Below are positions 24,346 through 36,099 of a stretch of 64,000 bases of DNA, in pieces. The stretch is from contig NW_025901157.1 in assembly GCF_022539505.1 (NCBI RefSeq), positions 142,023-206,022 of the forward strand. The letters are read 5' to 3'. The first letter of the stretch is position 1. Every line of letters begins with the position of its first letter. Below the pieces are notes generated by a model that saw only the letters and a list, made by a program, of their open reading frames with translations, did no database searches and was not told the origin of the DNA. Source of the DNA: Lolium rigidum. Lineage: Eukaryota; Streptophyta; Magnoliopsida; Poales; Poaceae. The position numbers were made by a program, and so were the translations under genes.

Positions 24346-24712
24346 TGGGCATAAATTTTTTGTGGATCTAGAATAGAACTTATGTATATCTTCCAAACTT
24401 TGTATCAAACTTGTGTGAATGTTTGATGGTTTTGTAAAGACTTGTATGATACATGTATCATGTCCAATTAGTACCTATTTATTGTATGAATCTTCTGTGA
24501 ATCTTGTTAAAATCAGTGAGAAAATGAATCTCAAATTAATCATGGCAAATTTTCTCAAACTTCTATTCCTTTAATTATATGTACAAATCTATTACGAAAC
24601 TTCTGTGAAATTATGAATGATTTCCTTAAAGAACTTAATATTGTTCTGGTATAAAAGATGAGTGAATCTGTAAGTATGAAACTTGTTAATATTTTAAGGA
24701 CAAGGCATTTCT

Positions 24713-25049
24713 GAACCCGGGTGTAGATGCTCCTAGTTTAATAAAAAAATCAGAAAATAGCAAAAAATTTCAAAAAATCTTTAATTTGTGGATAATAAAC
24801 ATGAACAAGTGTTCTATGTGCACACCAAAAATCTCCAGAAAAAGACATATGTAGTGGTCTATGCAAAAAAGATAAATCGGATTGATGTAAGAAACAAATC
24901 GAGATGTTCCAATATATTCTCGGAGATTTTTGGTGTGCACTTAGGACACTTATTTATGTCCATTGTCCAAAAAAATCAGATTTTTTTGAATTTGTTTACT
25001 ATCTTTTTTGATTTGTTTTATTGAATCGGGAGCATCTACATCCAAGTTC
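24713..25049. mobile_element. MITE-like element with 21-bp inverted ends
   Basis: The left end GAACCCGGGTGTAGATGCTCC and the inverse of the right end, GAACTTGGATGTAGATGCTCC, agree at 17 of 21 positions. The 337-bp interior is AT-rich and partly self-complementary. It has no coding potential. The superfamily is undetermined. Confidence 0.65.
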
Positions 25050-26360
25050 AAAACTGGTTTTTCGATATTTTAAAGAATATATTAGATGAAATATTGTTGA
25101 ATATGTTTGAAGATATTTCCTGCCAAAAATTGTTGAATACTTCTCAAGTGAAAATATTTTCTAATGAATATGGGAACTCCATGAGATTCTAGAAGTCTGC
25201 GCGGCCAGCAGAGACAGACAAAAGTATGTACAATAAACTTGTAAAAATTTCATTTTTGTTACAGAACAAAGTTCGTAAAAATTTAATTTCAGTTGAAAAA
25301 TCATTAAAGTTTCATTTTTATAACGTTGCTAGCACGAATCTCCAACAAACTAATGGTGAGGATAGTGCCGGGGCATTCTTACATCAGGTTATGCATTTCT
25401 CCTCGAACGGAGGGTTACGAGAGATGCCATGCGAGGTACAGGGCGGTGCACAGAGGGAGGGAGTCATGCTAGGGTGGCACGGGAGAGACATTTGAGGAGT
25501 GAGAGCATCTCCACCAGCGTCCCCTAAATAGGCGCCGACAGGTACGCCGACACTGTTGTATGACGGACGCCGATAGTGCATCCTTTATTTAGGGATGATA
25601 TTCCCACACCGAGGCCCCCAATACGGCGCCCCCAATAGAATTCAAATGTAAAAAAATATAAAAAAACAAAATTCATATAAATTTAGACTAGTTTATACAA
25701 AAGTAACTCAAATTTGAATTAAAAACTTTATAAAAACTAGCGGTGCCCCCGGAAGGCGCTGTAGTCGAGGTTGTCCGCGTCGTCGACGTCGCCGCTGCCA
25801 TTGTCGCTGGAGAAGTCGAAGGACTAATCGTCCTCCTCCTCCTTTGGCATCGGCGGCTCAGAACGACCGGCGAGGTCGACGAAGTTCTCGTCGTGGTCCA
25901 TGGCGGGTCACACCGCCACCTGCCGCGGGTTGAGCGTGCTGCCGGTAGTCCTCCCCGACGGAGTGACCGCCGATGAGGTGCTTCCGGGGAAGTCGCTGCC
26001 ACGGAAGGTCGCATGCGCCTCCGCCGCCATCTCCCACCATTGCTTCTTCGCCGGCGGAGGTGGCGGTGACTGAGCATCTTCCTCCTCCTTGGGGCGGCGG
26101 CGTGGAAGCGTCCTAGGCGTCCTCCGAGCCGAAGCCAAAGCCGGGCGCCTTGGGCCGTCGTGGATGACGATGCCGCCAGAAGAAGGCGCGGGCGTGGCCG
26201 AGCGCGTGCGGCCACCGGCAGCCGACGAGCCGGAGCGCGAGTTGCCTGATGCCGCCTCCTTGCCTGCGACCTCTATAGCGACGGTGCTTCCGCTGCCATG
26301 CATTGCGCTCGCGGGTAGAAGAGAGGCACGCGTGCAGGGTCGACGTTGTGGATGCGCGGC
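25050..26360. other. Intergenic, then GC-rich transposon-like segment with coding traces
   Basis: At 25503 a sequence typical of grass DNA-transposon ends begins (GAGCATCTCCACCAGCG). It leads through an AT-rich patch into a GC-rich block (25740-26350). On the minus strand this block has open frames with acidic and Lys/Pro-rich traces such as MAAEAHATFRGSDFPG. The block looks like a captured or transposon-encoded gene remnant. It is interrupted by the LTR retrotransposon at 26361 and may continue at 33175. No matching right-hand terminus was found. Confidence 0.35.
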
Positions 26361-27963
26361 TGATACGTCTCCGACGTATCGATAATTTCTTGTGTTCCAT
26401 GCCACATTATTGATGTTATCTACATGTTTTATGCACACTTTATGTCATATTCGTGCATTTTCTGGAACTAACCTATTAACAAGATGCCGAAGTGCCGATT
26501 CTTTGTTTCTGCTGTTTTTGGTTTCAGAAATCCTAGTAAAGAAATATTCTCGGAATTGGACGAAATAAAAGCCCAGAGGCCTATTTTCTCACGAAGCTTC
26601 CAGAAGACCGAAGACGAAACGAAGTGGGGCCACAGGGGAGCCAAACCCTAGGGCGGCGCGGCCCCCCCCTTGGCCGCGCCGCCCTGTCATCTGGGGCCCC
26701 TGTGCCCCCTCTCGACTTGCCCTTCCGCCTACTTAAAGCCTCCGTGACGAAACCCCCAGTACCGAGAGCCACGATACGGAAAACCTTGCGAGACGCCGTC
26801 GCCGCCGATCCCATCTCGGGGGATCCGGGAGATCGCCTCCGGCACCGCTGCCGGAGGGGAATCATCTCCCGGAGGACTCTACACCGCCATGGTCGCCTCC
26901 GGAGTGATGAGTGAGTAGTCTACCCCTGGACTATGGGTCCATAGCAGTAGCTAGATGGTTGTCTTCTCCCCATTGTGCTATCATTGTCGGATCTTGTGAG
27001 CTGCCTATCATGATCAAGATCATCTATATGTAATTCTATATGTTGCGTTTGTTGGGATCCGATGAATAGAGAATACTTGTTATGTTGATTATCAAAGTTA
27101 TGCTTATGTGTTATTTATGATCTTGCATGCTCTCCGTTACTAGTAGATGCTCGGCCAAGTAGATGCTTTTAACTCCAAGAGGGAGTACTTATGCTCGATA
27201 GTGGGTTCATGCACGCATTGACACATGGGACGAGTGACGAGAAAGTTCTAAGGTTGTGTTGTGCTTGTTGCCACTAGGGATAAAACATTAGTGCTATGTT
27301 CAAGGATGTAGTCACTAGTTACATTACGCACCATACTTAATGCAATTGTCTGTTGCTTTGCAACTTAATGCTTGGAGGGGTTCGGATGATAACCTGAAGG
27401 TGGACTTTTTAGGCATAGATGCGAGTTGGATGGCGGTCTATGTACTTTGTCGTAATGCCCAATTAAATCTCACTATACTCATCATGATATGTATGTGCAT
27501 TGTCATGCTCTCTTTATTTGTCAATTGCCCAAGCTGTAATTTGTTCACCCAACATGCTGTTCGTCTTATGGGAGAGACACCTCTAGTGAGCTGTGGACCC
27601 CGGTCCAATTCTCTTTACTTGAAATACAATCTACTTGCAATACTTGTTTTTACTATTTTCTCTGCAAACAATCATCTTCCACACAATACGGTTAATCCTT
27701 TGTTACAGCAAGCCGGTGAGATTGACAACCTCACTTGTTTCGTTGGGGCAAAGTACTTTGGTTGTGTTGTGCGGGTTCCACGTTGGCGCCGGAATCTACG
27801 GTGTTGCGCCGCACTACATCCCGCCGCCATCAACCTTCAACGTGCTTCTTGGCTCCTCCTGGTTCGATAAACCTTGGTTTCTTTCGAGGGAAAACTTGCT
27901 CGCTGTGCGCATCATACCTTCCTCTTGGGGTTGCCCAACGAACGTGTGAAATACACGCCATCA
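26361..27963 (+). repeat. 5' LTR of element 1
   Basis: 1603 bp. It contains a 13-bp GC-rich hairpin (arms 26651-26663 and 26672-26684) and a possible TATA-like TACTTAAAG nearby downstream. It would drive and terminate the element transcript. Confidence 0.93.
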
Positions 27964-28227
27964 AGCATATTTTTACGGCGCCGTTGCCGGGGAGATCAAG
28001 ACACGCTGCAAGGGAGTCTCCACTTCCCAATCTCTTTACTTTGTTTTTGTCTTGCTTTATTTTATTTACTACTTTGTTTGCTGCACTAAATCAAAACACA
28101 AAAAAATTAGTTGCTAGCTTTACTTTATTTACTTGTCTTGTTTGCTATATCAAAAACACAAAAAAATTAGTTACTTGTTTTACTTTACTTAATATCATGC
28201 ATGTTTTTATTTCACTAGTTTGGCATA

Positions 28228-28965
28228 ATGTACAAGAGTGAGCTTCTTATTCTATTTCCTGATTTAAAACATGGATTGTTTGATGCGAAAATTAAAAAAC
28301 CTATGGAACCTTATTTGCATGCTGGTAGTAATATTAGTATGAACGCCTTGAACACCATTGTTGCTAATGATATAGAAAGTTCTAAGCTTGGGGAAGCTGG
28401 TTTTCATGATCTTTTTAGTCCCCCAAGCATTGAGGAGAAAATTTTCTTTGATGATACTTTGCCTCCCATATGTGATGATTATAATGATAGTGGTCTTTTG
28501 GTACAACCTACTATGGAGAGTGAATTTTATAATGATTATACTATGCCTCCTACACTTGATGAGAATAATAATGATAGCTACTTTGTTGAATTTGCTCCCA
28601 CTACAACTAATAAAATTGATTATGCCTATGTGGAGAGTAATAATTTTATGCATGAGACTCATGATAAGAATGCTTTATGTGATAGTTATATTGTTGAGTT
28701 TGCTCATGTTGCTACTGAAAGTTATTATGAGAGAGGAAAATATGGTTGTAGAAATTTTCATGTTACTAAAACACCTCTCTATGTGCTGAAATTTTTGAAG
28801 CTACACTTGTTTTATCTTCCTATGCTTGTTACTTTGCTCTTCATGAACTTGTTTATTTACAAGATTCCTATGCATAGGAAGCATGTTAGACTTAAATGTG
28901 TTTTGAATTTGCCTCTTGATGCTCTCTTTTGCTTCACATACTATTTCTTGCGAGTGCATCATTAA
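28228..28965 (+). CDS. Unknown ORF of the non-autonomous LTR element (acidic, one membrane segment)
   Basis: 245 codons starting about 260 bp after the LTR. I recognise no gag, pol or env domain. Residues near 20-60 include IKKPME and ALNTIVAN. A central acidic stretch has degenerate repeats of the form LPPICDDYND and MPPTLDENNND. A Cys/His-poor part follows with FHVTKTPLYVLKF, then a strongly hydrophobic stretch near residues 190-210 (FYLPMLVTLLFMNLFIY) and a basic tail. The homologous ORF at 38475 differs by several indels that all keep frame, which supports past coding function. It might be a diverged gag-like or envelope-like protein; neither is shown. Confidence 0.55.
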   Translation: MYKSELLILFPDLKHGLFDAKIKKPMEPYLHAGSNISMNALNTIVANDIESSKLGEAGFHDLFSPPSIEEKIFFDDTLPPICDDYNDSGLLVQPTMESEFYNDYTMPPTLDENNNDSYFVEFAPTTTNKIDYAYVESNNFMHETHDKNALCDSYIVEFAHVATESYYERGKYGCRNFHVTKTPLYVLKFLKLHLFYLPMLVTLLFMNLFIYKIPMHRKHVRLKCVLNLPLDALFCFTYYFLRVHH

Positions 28966-29662
28966 AGCTGCTGAGCCCATCTTAATGGCTAAAAAGAAAG
29001 AACTTCTTGGGAGATAACCCATGTGTTATTTTGCTACAGTACTTTGTTTTATATTTGTGTCTTGGAAGTTGTTTACTACTGTAGCAACCTCTCCTTATCT
29101 TAGTTTTATGTTTTGTTGTGCCAAGAAAAGTCTTTGATAGTAAAGTAAGTACTAGATTTGGATTACTGCGCAGAAACAGATTTCTTTTCTGTCACGAATC
29201 TGGGTCTAATTCTCTGTAGGTAACTCAGAAAATTATGCCAATTTACGTGAGTGATCCTCAGATATGTACGCAACTTTCATTCAATTTGAGCATTTTCATT
29301 TGAGCAAGTCTGGTGGCCTAATAAAATCCATCTTTACGGACTGTTCTGTTTTGACAGATTCTGCCTTTTATTTCGCATTGCCTCTTTTGCTATGTTGGAT
29401 GAATTTCTTTGATCCATTAATGTCCAGTAGCTTTATGCAATGTCCAGAAGTGTTAAGAATGATTGCGTCACCTCTGAACATGTTAATTTTTATTGTCCAC
29501 TAACCCTCTAATGAGTTGTTTCGAGTTTGGTGTGGAGGAAGTTTTCAAGGGTCAAGAGAGGAGGATGATATACTACGATCAAGAAGAGTGAAAAGTCTAA
29601 GCTTGGGGATGCCCCGGTGGTTCATCCCTGCATATATCAAGAAGACTCAAGCGTCTAAGCTT

Positions 29663-29683
29663 GGGGATGCCCAAGGCATCCCC
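29663..29683 (+). other. Perfect RNA hairpin beside repeated PPT-like motifs
   Basis: GGGGATGCC, loop CAA, GGCATCCCC: a 9-bp perfect stem with a 3-nt loop. It sits in the second of two TCTAAGCTTGGGGATGCC motifs (about 29606 and 29657). The same motif forms the polypurine tract at the 3' LTR. The arrangement is conserved in element 2 (39838-39858). Confidence 0.8.
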
Positions 29684-31565
29684 TTCTTCATCGATAAATT
29701 ATCAGGTTCCTTCTCTTGAAACTATATTTTTATTCGGTCACATCTTATGTGCTTTACTTGGAGCGTCTGTGTGCTTTTATTTTCGTTTTGTTATTTTCAT
29801 TCTCTGAATAAGTTCATCATGCTTGTGTGGGAGAGAGACACGCTCCGCTGGTTCATATGAACACATGTGTTCTTAGCTCATAATATTCATGGCGAAGTTT
29901 CCTCTTCGTTAAATTGTTATATGGTTGGAATTGGAAAATGATACATGTAGTAAATTGCTATAATGTCTTGGGTAATGTGATACTTGGCAATTGTTGTGCT
30001 CATGTTTAAGCTCTTGCATCATATGCTTTGCACCTATTAATGAAGAAATACATAGATCATGCTAAAATTTGGTTTGCATATTTGGTTTCTCTAAGGTCTA
30101 GATAATTTCTAGTATTGAGTTTGAACAACAAGGAAGACGGTGTAGAGTCTTATAATGTTTTCAATATGTCTTTTATGTGAGTTTTGCTGCACCGGTTCAT
30201 CCTTGTGTTTGTTTCAAATAAGCCTTGCTAGCCTAAACCTTGTATCGAGAGGGAATACTTCTCATGCATCCAAAATACTTGAGCCATCCACTATGCCATT
30301 TGTGTCCACCATACCTACCTATACTACATGGTATTTTCCCGCCATTCCAAAGTAAATTGCTTGAGTGCTACCTTTAAAATTCCATCATTTACCTTTGCAA
30401 TATATAGCTCATGGGACAAATAGCTTAAAAACTATTGTGGTATTGAATATGTAGTTATGCACTTTATCTCTTATTAAGTTGCTTGTTGTGCGATAACCAT
30501 GTTTGCGGGAACGCCATCAACTCATTGTTGAATTTCATGTGAGTTGCTATGCATGTTCCTCTTGTACGAAGTAAGGGCGATCTACACTGAGTTGAATGGT
30601 TTGAGCATGCATATTGTGAGAGAAGAACATTGGGCCGCTAACTAAAGCCATGATTCATGGTGGAAGTTTCAGTTTTGGACAAATATCCTCAAATCTCTAA
30701 TGAGAAAAGAATTAATTGTTGTCAAATGCTTAAAGCATTAAAAGAGGAGTCCATTATCTGTTGTCTATGTTGTCCCGGTATGGATGTCTAAGTTGAGAAT
30801 AATCAAAAGCGAGAAATCCAAATGCGAGCTTTCTCCTTAGACCTTTGTAAGGGCGGCATAGAGGTACCCCTTTGTGAAACTTGGTTAAAGCATATGTATT
30901 GCGGTGATAATCCAGGTAGTCCAAGCTAATTAGGACAAGGTGCGGGCACTATTAGTACACTATGCATGAGGCTTGCAACTTATAAGATATAATTTACATG
31001 ATGCATATGCTTTATTACTACCGTTGACAAAATTGTTTCATGTTTTCAAAATCAAAGCTACGGCACAAATATAGCAATCGATGCTTTTCCTCTATGAGGA
31101 CCATTCTTTTACTTTCAATGTTGAGTCGGTTCACCTATTTCTCTCCACCTCAAGAAGCAAACACTTGTGTGAAGCTGTGCATTGATTCCTACATACTTGC
31201 TTATTGCACTTATTATATTACTCTATGTTGACAATATCCATGAGATATACATGTTACGAGTTGAAAGCAACCGCTGAAACTTAATCTTCTTTTGTGTTGT
31301 TTCAATACCTTTACTTTGAATTATTGCTTTATGAGTTAACTCTTATGCAAGACTTATTGATGCTTGTCTTGAAGTGCTATTCATGAAAAGTCTTTGCTTT
31401 ATGATTCACTTGTTTACTCATGTCATACACATTGTTTTGATCGCTGCATTCACTACATATGCTTTACAAATAGTATGATCAAGATTATGATGGCATGTCA
31501 CTCCGAAATTATACTGTGTTATCGTTTTACCTGCTCGGGACGAGCGGAACTAAGCTTGGGGATGC

Positions 31566-33169
31566 TGATACGTCTCCGACGTATCGATAATTTCTTGTGT
31601 TCCATGCCACATTATTGATGTTATCTACATGTTTTATGCACACTTTATGTCATATTCGTGCATTTTACGGAACTAACCTATTAACAAGATGCCGAAGTGC
31701 CGATTCTTTGTTTTACTGCTGTTTTTGGTTTCAGAAATCCTAGTAAAGAAATATTCTCGGAATTGGACGAAATAAAATCCCGGAGGCCTATTTTCTCACG
31801 AAGCTTCCGGAAGACCGAAGACGAAACGAAGTGGGGCCACGGGGGAGCCAAACCCTAGGGCGGCGCGGCCCCCCCTTGGCCGCGCCGCCTGTCATCTGGG
31901 GCCCCTGTGCCCCCTCTCGACTTGCCCTTCCGCCTACTTAAAGCCTCCGTGACGAAACCCCCGATGCGAGAGCCACGATACGGAAAACCTTGCGAGACGC
32001 CGTCGCCGCCGATCCCATCTCGGGGGATCCGGGAGATCGCCTCCGGCACCCTGCCGGAGAGGGGAATCATCTCCCGGAGGACTCTACACCGCCATGGTCG
32101 CCTCCGGAGTGATGAGTGAGTAGTCTACCCACTGGACTATGGGTCCATAGCAGTAGCTAGATGGTTGTCTTCTCCCCATTGTGCTATCATTGTCGGATCT
32201 TGTGAGCTGCCTATCATGATCAAGATCATCTATATGTAATTCTATATGTTGCGTTTGTTGGGATCCGATGAATAGAGAATACTTGTTATGTTGATTATCA
32301 AAGTTATGCTTATGTGTTATTTATGATCTTGCATGCTCTCCGTTACTAGTAGATGCTCTGGCCAAGTAGATGCTTTTAACTCCAAGAGGGAGTACTTATG
32401 CTCGATAGTGGGTTCATGCTGCATTGACACATGGGACGATGACGAGAAAGTTCTAAGGTTGTGTTGTGCTTGTTGCCACTAGGGATAAAACATTAGTGCT
32501 ATGTTCAAGGATGTAGTCACTAGTTACATTACGCACCATACTTAATGCAATTGTACTGTTGCTTTGCAACTTAATGCTTGGAGGGGGTTCGGATGATAAC
32601 TCTGAAGGTGGACTTTTTAGGCATAGATGCGAGTTGGATGGCGGTCTATGTACTTTGTCGTAATGCCCAATTAAATCTCACTATACTCATCATGATATGT
32701 ATGTGCATTGTCATGCTCTCTTTATTTGTCAATTGCCCAAGCGTAATTTGTTCACCCAACATGTTGTTCGTCTTATGGGAGAGACACCTCTAGTGAGCTG
32801 TGGACCCCGGTCCAATTCTCTTTACTTGAAATACAATCTACTGCAATACTTGTTTTTACTATTTTCTCTGCAAACAATCATCTTCCACACAATACGGTTA
32901 ATCCTTTGTTACGGCAAGCCGGTGAGATTGACAACCTCATCTGTTTCGTTGGGGCAAAGTACTTTGGTTGTGTTGTGCGGGTTCCACGTTGGCGCCGGAA
33001 TCTCTGGTGTTGCGCCGCACTACATCCCGCCGCCATCAACCTTCAACGTGCTTCTTGGCTCCTCCTGATTCGATAAACCTTGGTTTCTTTCTGAGGGAAA
33101 ACTTGCTGCTGTGCGCATCATACCTTCCTCTTGGGGTTGCCCAACGAACGTGTGAAATACACGCCATCA
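31566..33169 (+). repeat. 3' LTR of element 1
   Basis: 1604 bp, closely matching the 5' LTR with scattered substitutions and 1-2 bp indels. It is preceded directly by the purine-rich AAGCTTGGGGATGC. Confidence 0.93.
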
Positions 33170-33174
33170 GCGGC

Positions 33175-33784
33175 CTGAAACTGTACTCCGTCAGCGTCGC
33201 GTCCTTGCCACCAGGCCCGCCAGCCAACACGGTTGAAGCGTTCGGTCGAGCGCGCGAGCTCGATGTCGCAAGATATACATACGTGCCATCAGTGCAGATC
33301 AACCGTCGCTACTCCCAAAATATACATCATGGATGCGGTGTTCATCATCAATAGAACACCAAGACAAAGCATCCAGCTGGGGTGAACCAGCAGTGCGGCA
33401 GCAGACAGGCTCGGGCAGGGGCGGGTGGGTTCGCTCGAGCAGGCGAGGCGAGCTCTAGCTCGGGTAGGGGCAGGCACTACGAGCTTTGACTCCGGCAAGG
33501 GGTGGCCGCAGCAAGCTCGGGCAGGGACGACACAGAGGGGATGAAGCTGGGGTCGTAAGGGGCAGCGCCATTGCCGAAGATGGACGTGGTGGTTGTGGGA
33601 TTTTGGTAGAGAAAATAAAAGAAAAAGAAAACTAAAAAGCAGAAGAGAGGGGGGATTTGAGGGGATGCCGTGGAAACCTCAATTTTTTTTAAAAAAAAAA
33701 CCCTAGACTGTTGTCTCTTTTGCCATGTCACCACTGTCAGTTTTCGTGTTAGCACGACTAAAAACGCAAATCAGTGGACATTCC
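33175..33784. other. Unassigned segment between element 1 and the copia element
   Basis: This probably continues the sequence into which element 1 inserted. A short plus-strand frame near 33330 reads AVFIINRTPRQSI-like, reminiscent of a copia integrase C-terminal motif, but it is only about 18 codons. The rest is GC-rich and then A/T-rich with no support for a gene. Confidence 0.3.
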
Positions 33785-33976
33785 TGTTAGGCAAACCGAA
33801 TATGCCCAGCATATACCTAGCATATTCGGTTTATACCCTGCCATATTTAGTGCTTGATATTTGGCCATTATGGTTAGGATTGGTATCCATGTATATCTTG
33901 TGTAAATGCCTATATATATGAGATCCGTGAAAGACCACAATGTGTGGCAAATCATTCTCCTCTTCTAAATCTATCA
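33785..33976 (+). repeat. 5' LTR of the copia element
   Basis: About 192 bp, starting TGTTAGGCAAACC and ending CTATCA, directly before the tRNA-Met primer-binding site. The boundaries are inferred from the TG...CA ends and the PBS position. Confidence 0.7.
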
Positions 33977-34321
33977 TGGTATCAGACAAACGATCTCACG
34001 CCTCCGCCCCCTTCTTCTACCGCCGCCGCCCTAGGGTAGCCGCCCCACCTCGCCGCGCCACCTCTCCCATGGCCGCAACCTCTGAGCTCCCCCTTCCCCC
34101 TCCCCCTCCCCCTCTACACACCACCACGCCGCGCTCTGGGCTCAAGCCACGGCGATCCAGAGCATCAAGTCTCTCATCCCCGCCACCCTCGACCTCAAGG
34201 CCTCCAACTTCACTAAGTGGCGCAATTTCTTGCAGGTTGCCGTCACCCAGTACGCCCTCGCCGACCACCTCGTCTCCGCCGTCCCCCTCGCCACCGACCC
34301 CGAGGACTGGCTGCGGATGGA

Positions 34322-36099
34322 TGATACGTCTCCAACGTATCGATAATTTCTTGTGTTCCATGCCACATTATTGATGTTATCTACATGTTATATGCACACT
34401 TTATGTCATATTCGTGCATTTTCTAGAACTAACCTATTAACAAGATGCCGAAGTGCCGGTTCTGTTTTCTGCTGTTTTTGGTTTCAGAAATCCTAGTAAC
34501 GAAATATTCTCGGAATCGGACGAAATCAACGCCCAGGTTCCTATTTTACCCGGAAGCATCCAGAACACACGAGAACCGCCAGAGAAGAGGGCAGGGCCAC
34601 CAGACCATACCCTGGCGCGGCCTAGGGGGGGCCCGCGCCCCCCTAGGGTTTGGCCAGCCCTTCGACCCCCTGGCGCCGCCTCTTCGCCTATAAGAAGCCC
34701 CTGGATCAGAAAACCCGATACGAATTGACGAAACCCACAGAAACCTGCCAGAGCCGCCGCCATCGCGAAGCCAAGATCTGGGGACGGGATCTCTGTTCCG
34801 GCACGCTGCCGGAGCGGGGAAGTGCCCCGGAAGGCTTCTCCATCGACACCGCTGTCATCTCCACCGCCATCTTCATCACCGCTGCTGCTCCCATGAGGAG
34901 GAGTAGTTCTCCATCGAGGCTCGGGGCTGTACCGGTAGCTATGTGGTTCATCTCTCTCCTATGTAGTTCAATACAATAATCTCATGAGCTGCTTTACATG
35001 ATTGAGATTCATATGATGATGCTTGTAATCTAGATGTCATTATGCTAGTCAAGTGAGTTTTACTTATGTGATCTCCGGAGACTCCTCGTCCCACGTGTGT
35101 AAAGGTGACCGTGTGTGCACCGTGTGGGTCTCTTAGGCTAGATTTCACAGAATACTTACTCATTGAATGGCATAGTGAGGTGCTTATTTATATCTCTTTA
35201 TGATTGCAGCATGTTGTATCACAATTTATCTATGTGCTACTCTAGTGATGTGTTATTAAAGTAGTTTTATTCCTCCTGCATGTGTGCAAAGGTGACGAGT
35301 GCGTGCACCGTGTTAGTACTTGGTTTATGCTATGATCATGATCTCTTGTAGATTATGGAGTTAACTATTGCTATGATAATATTGATGTGATCTATTCCTC
35401 CTACATATGCATGAAGGTGACGGTGTGCATGCTATGCTAGTACTTGGTTTAGTAGCGTTGATCTATCTTACACTAAAGGTTACTTAAACATGAGCATTAT
35501 TGTGGAGCTTGTTAACTCCGGCATTGAGGGTTCGTGTAATCCTACGCAATGTGTTCATCATCCAACGAAAGTGTAGAGTATGCATTTATACTGTTACGTT
35601 ATGTGATCAATGTTGAGAGTGTCCACTAGTGAAAGTGTAATCCCTAGGCCTTGTTCCTAAATACTGCTGAGTTACTACTGCTTGTTTCTTGTTTTACTTG
35701 CGTTACTACTGCTTGTGTTACTACTGCTTGCGTTACTACTGCTGAGTTACTACTGCTTATTCTTTGTTTCTTTGCGTTACTACTGCTGCAATACCACCAC
35801 CATCAACTACACGCCAAGCACTTTTACTGCCACCGTTGCTACTTGCTCATACTTATTTATACCACCTGTATTTCACTATCTCTTCGCCGAACTAGTGCAC
35901 CTATTTGGTGTGTTGGGGACACAAGAGACTTCTTGCTTTGTGGTTGCGGGGTTGCATGAGAGGGATATCTTTGACCTCTTCCTCCCTGAGTTCGATAAAC
36001 CTTGGGTATCCACTTAAGGGAAACTTGCTGCTGTTCTACAAACCTCTGCTCTTGGAGGCCCAACACTGTCTACAAGAATAGAAGCTCCCGTAGACATCA
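34322..36099 (+). mobile_element. Solo LTR, variant of the TGATACGTCTCC family
   Basis: 1778 bp from TGATACGTCTCCAACG to GTAGACATCA, with the perfect target duplication ATGGA (34317-34321 and 36100-36104). The first ~200 bp and the general layout near the 3' end (GTTCGATAAACCTTGG, GCTGCTGT, CTCTTGG) match the other LTRs of the family, but the middle is unrelated. It contains a run of short GTTACTACTGCTT repeats (about 35660-35790). It interrupts copia gag. Confidence 0.93.

Larger units (their letters stand above)
26361..33169 (+). mobile_element. Complete non-autonomous LTR retrotransposon (element 1)
   Basis: Two LTRs (26361-27963 and 31566-33169, about 1.6 kb each, visibly close) run from TGATACGTCTCCGACG to ACGCCATCA. 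The 5-bp target duplication GCGGC is perfect (26356-26360 and 33170-33174). The primer-binding site is CGGCGCCGTTGCCGGGGA (27976-27993), complementary to tRNA-Asp apart from the first base. The polypurine-like tract TAAGCTTGGGGATGC abuts the 3' LTR. The 3.6-kb interior has one ORF of unknown function and no protease, integrase or reverse transcriptase, so the element must rely on a helper. The rest of the interior is non-coding. Confidence 0.95.

Noticed and set aside
33327..33390. Possible copia integrase scrap (AVFIINRTP-like)
   Set aside because: About 18 codons only, with no neighbouring pol sequence; kept as a remark, not a feature.
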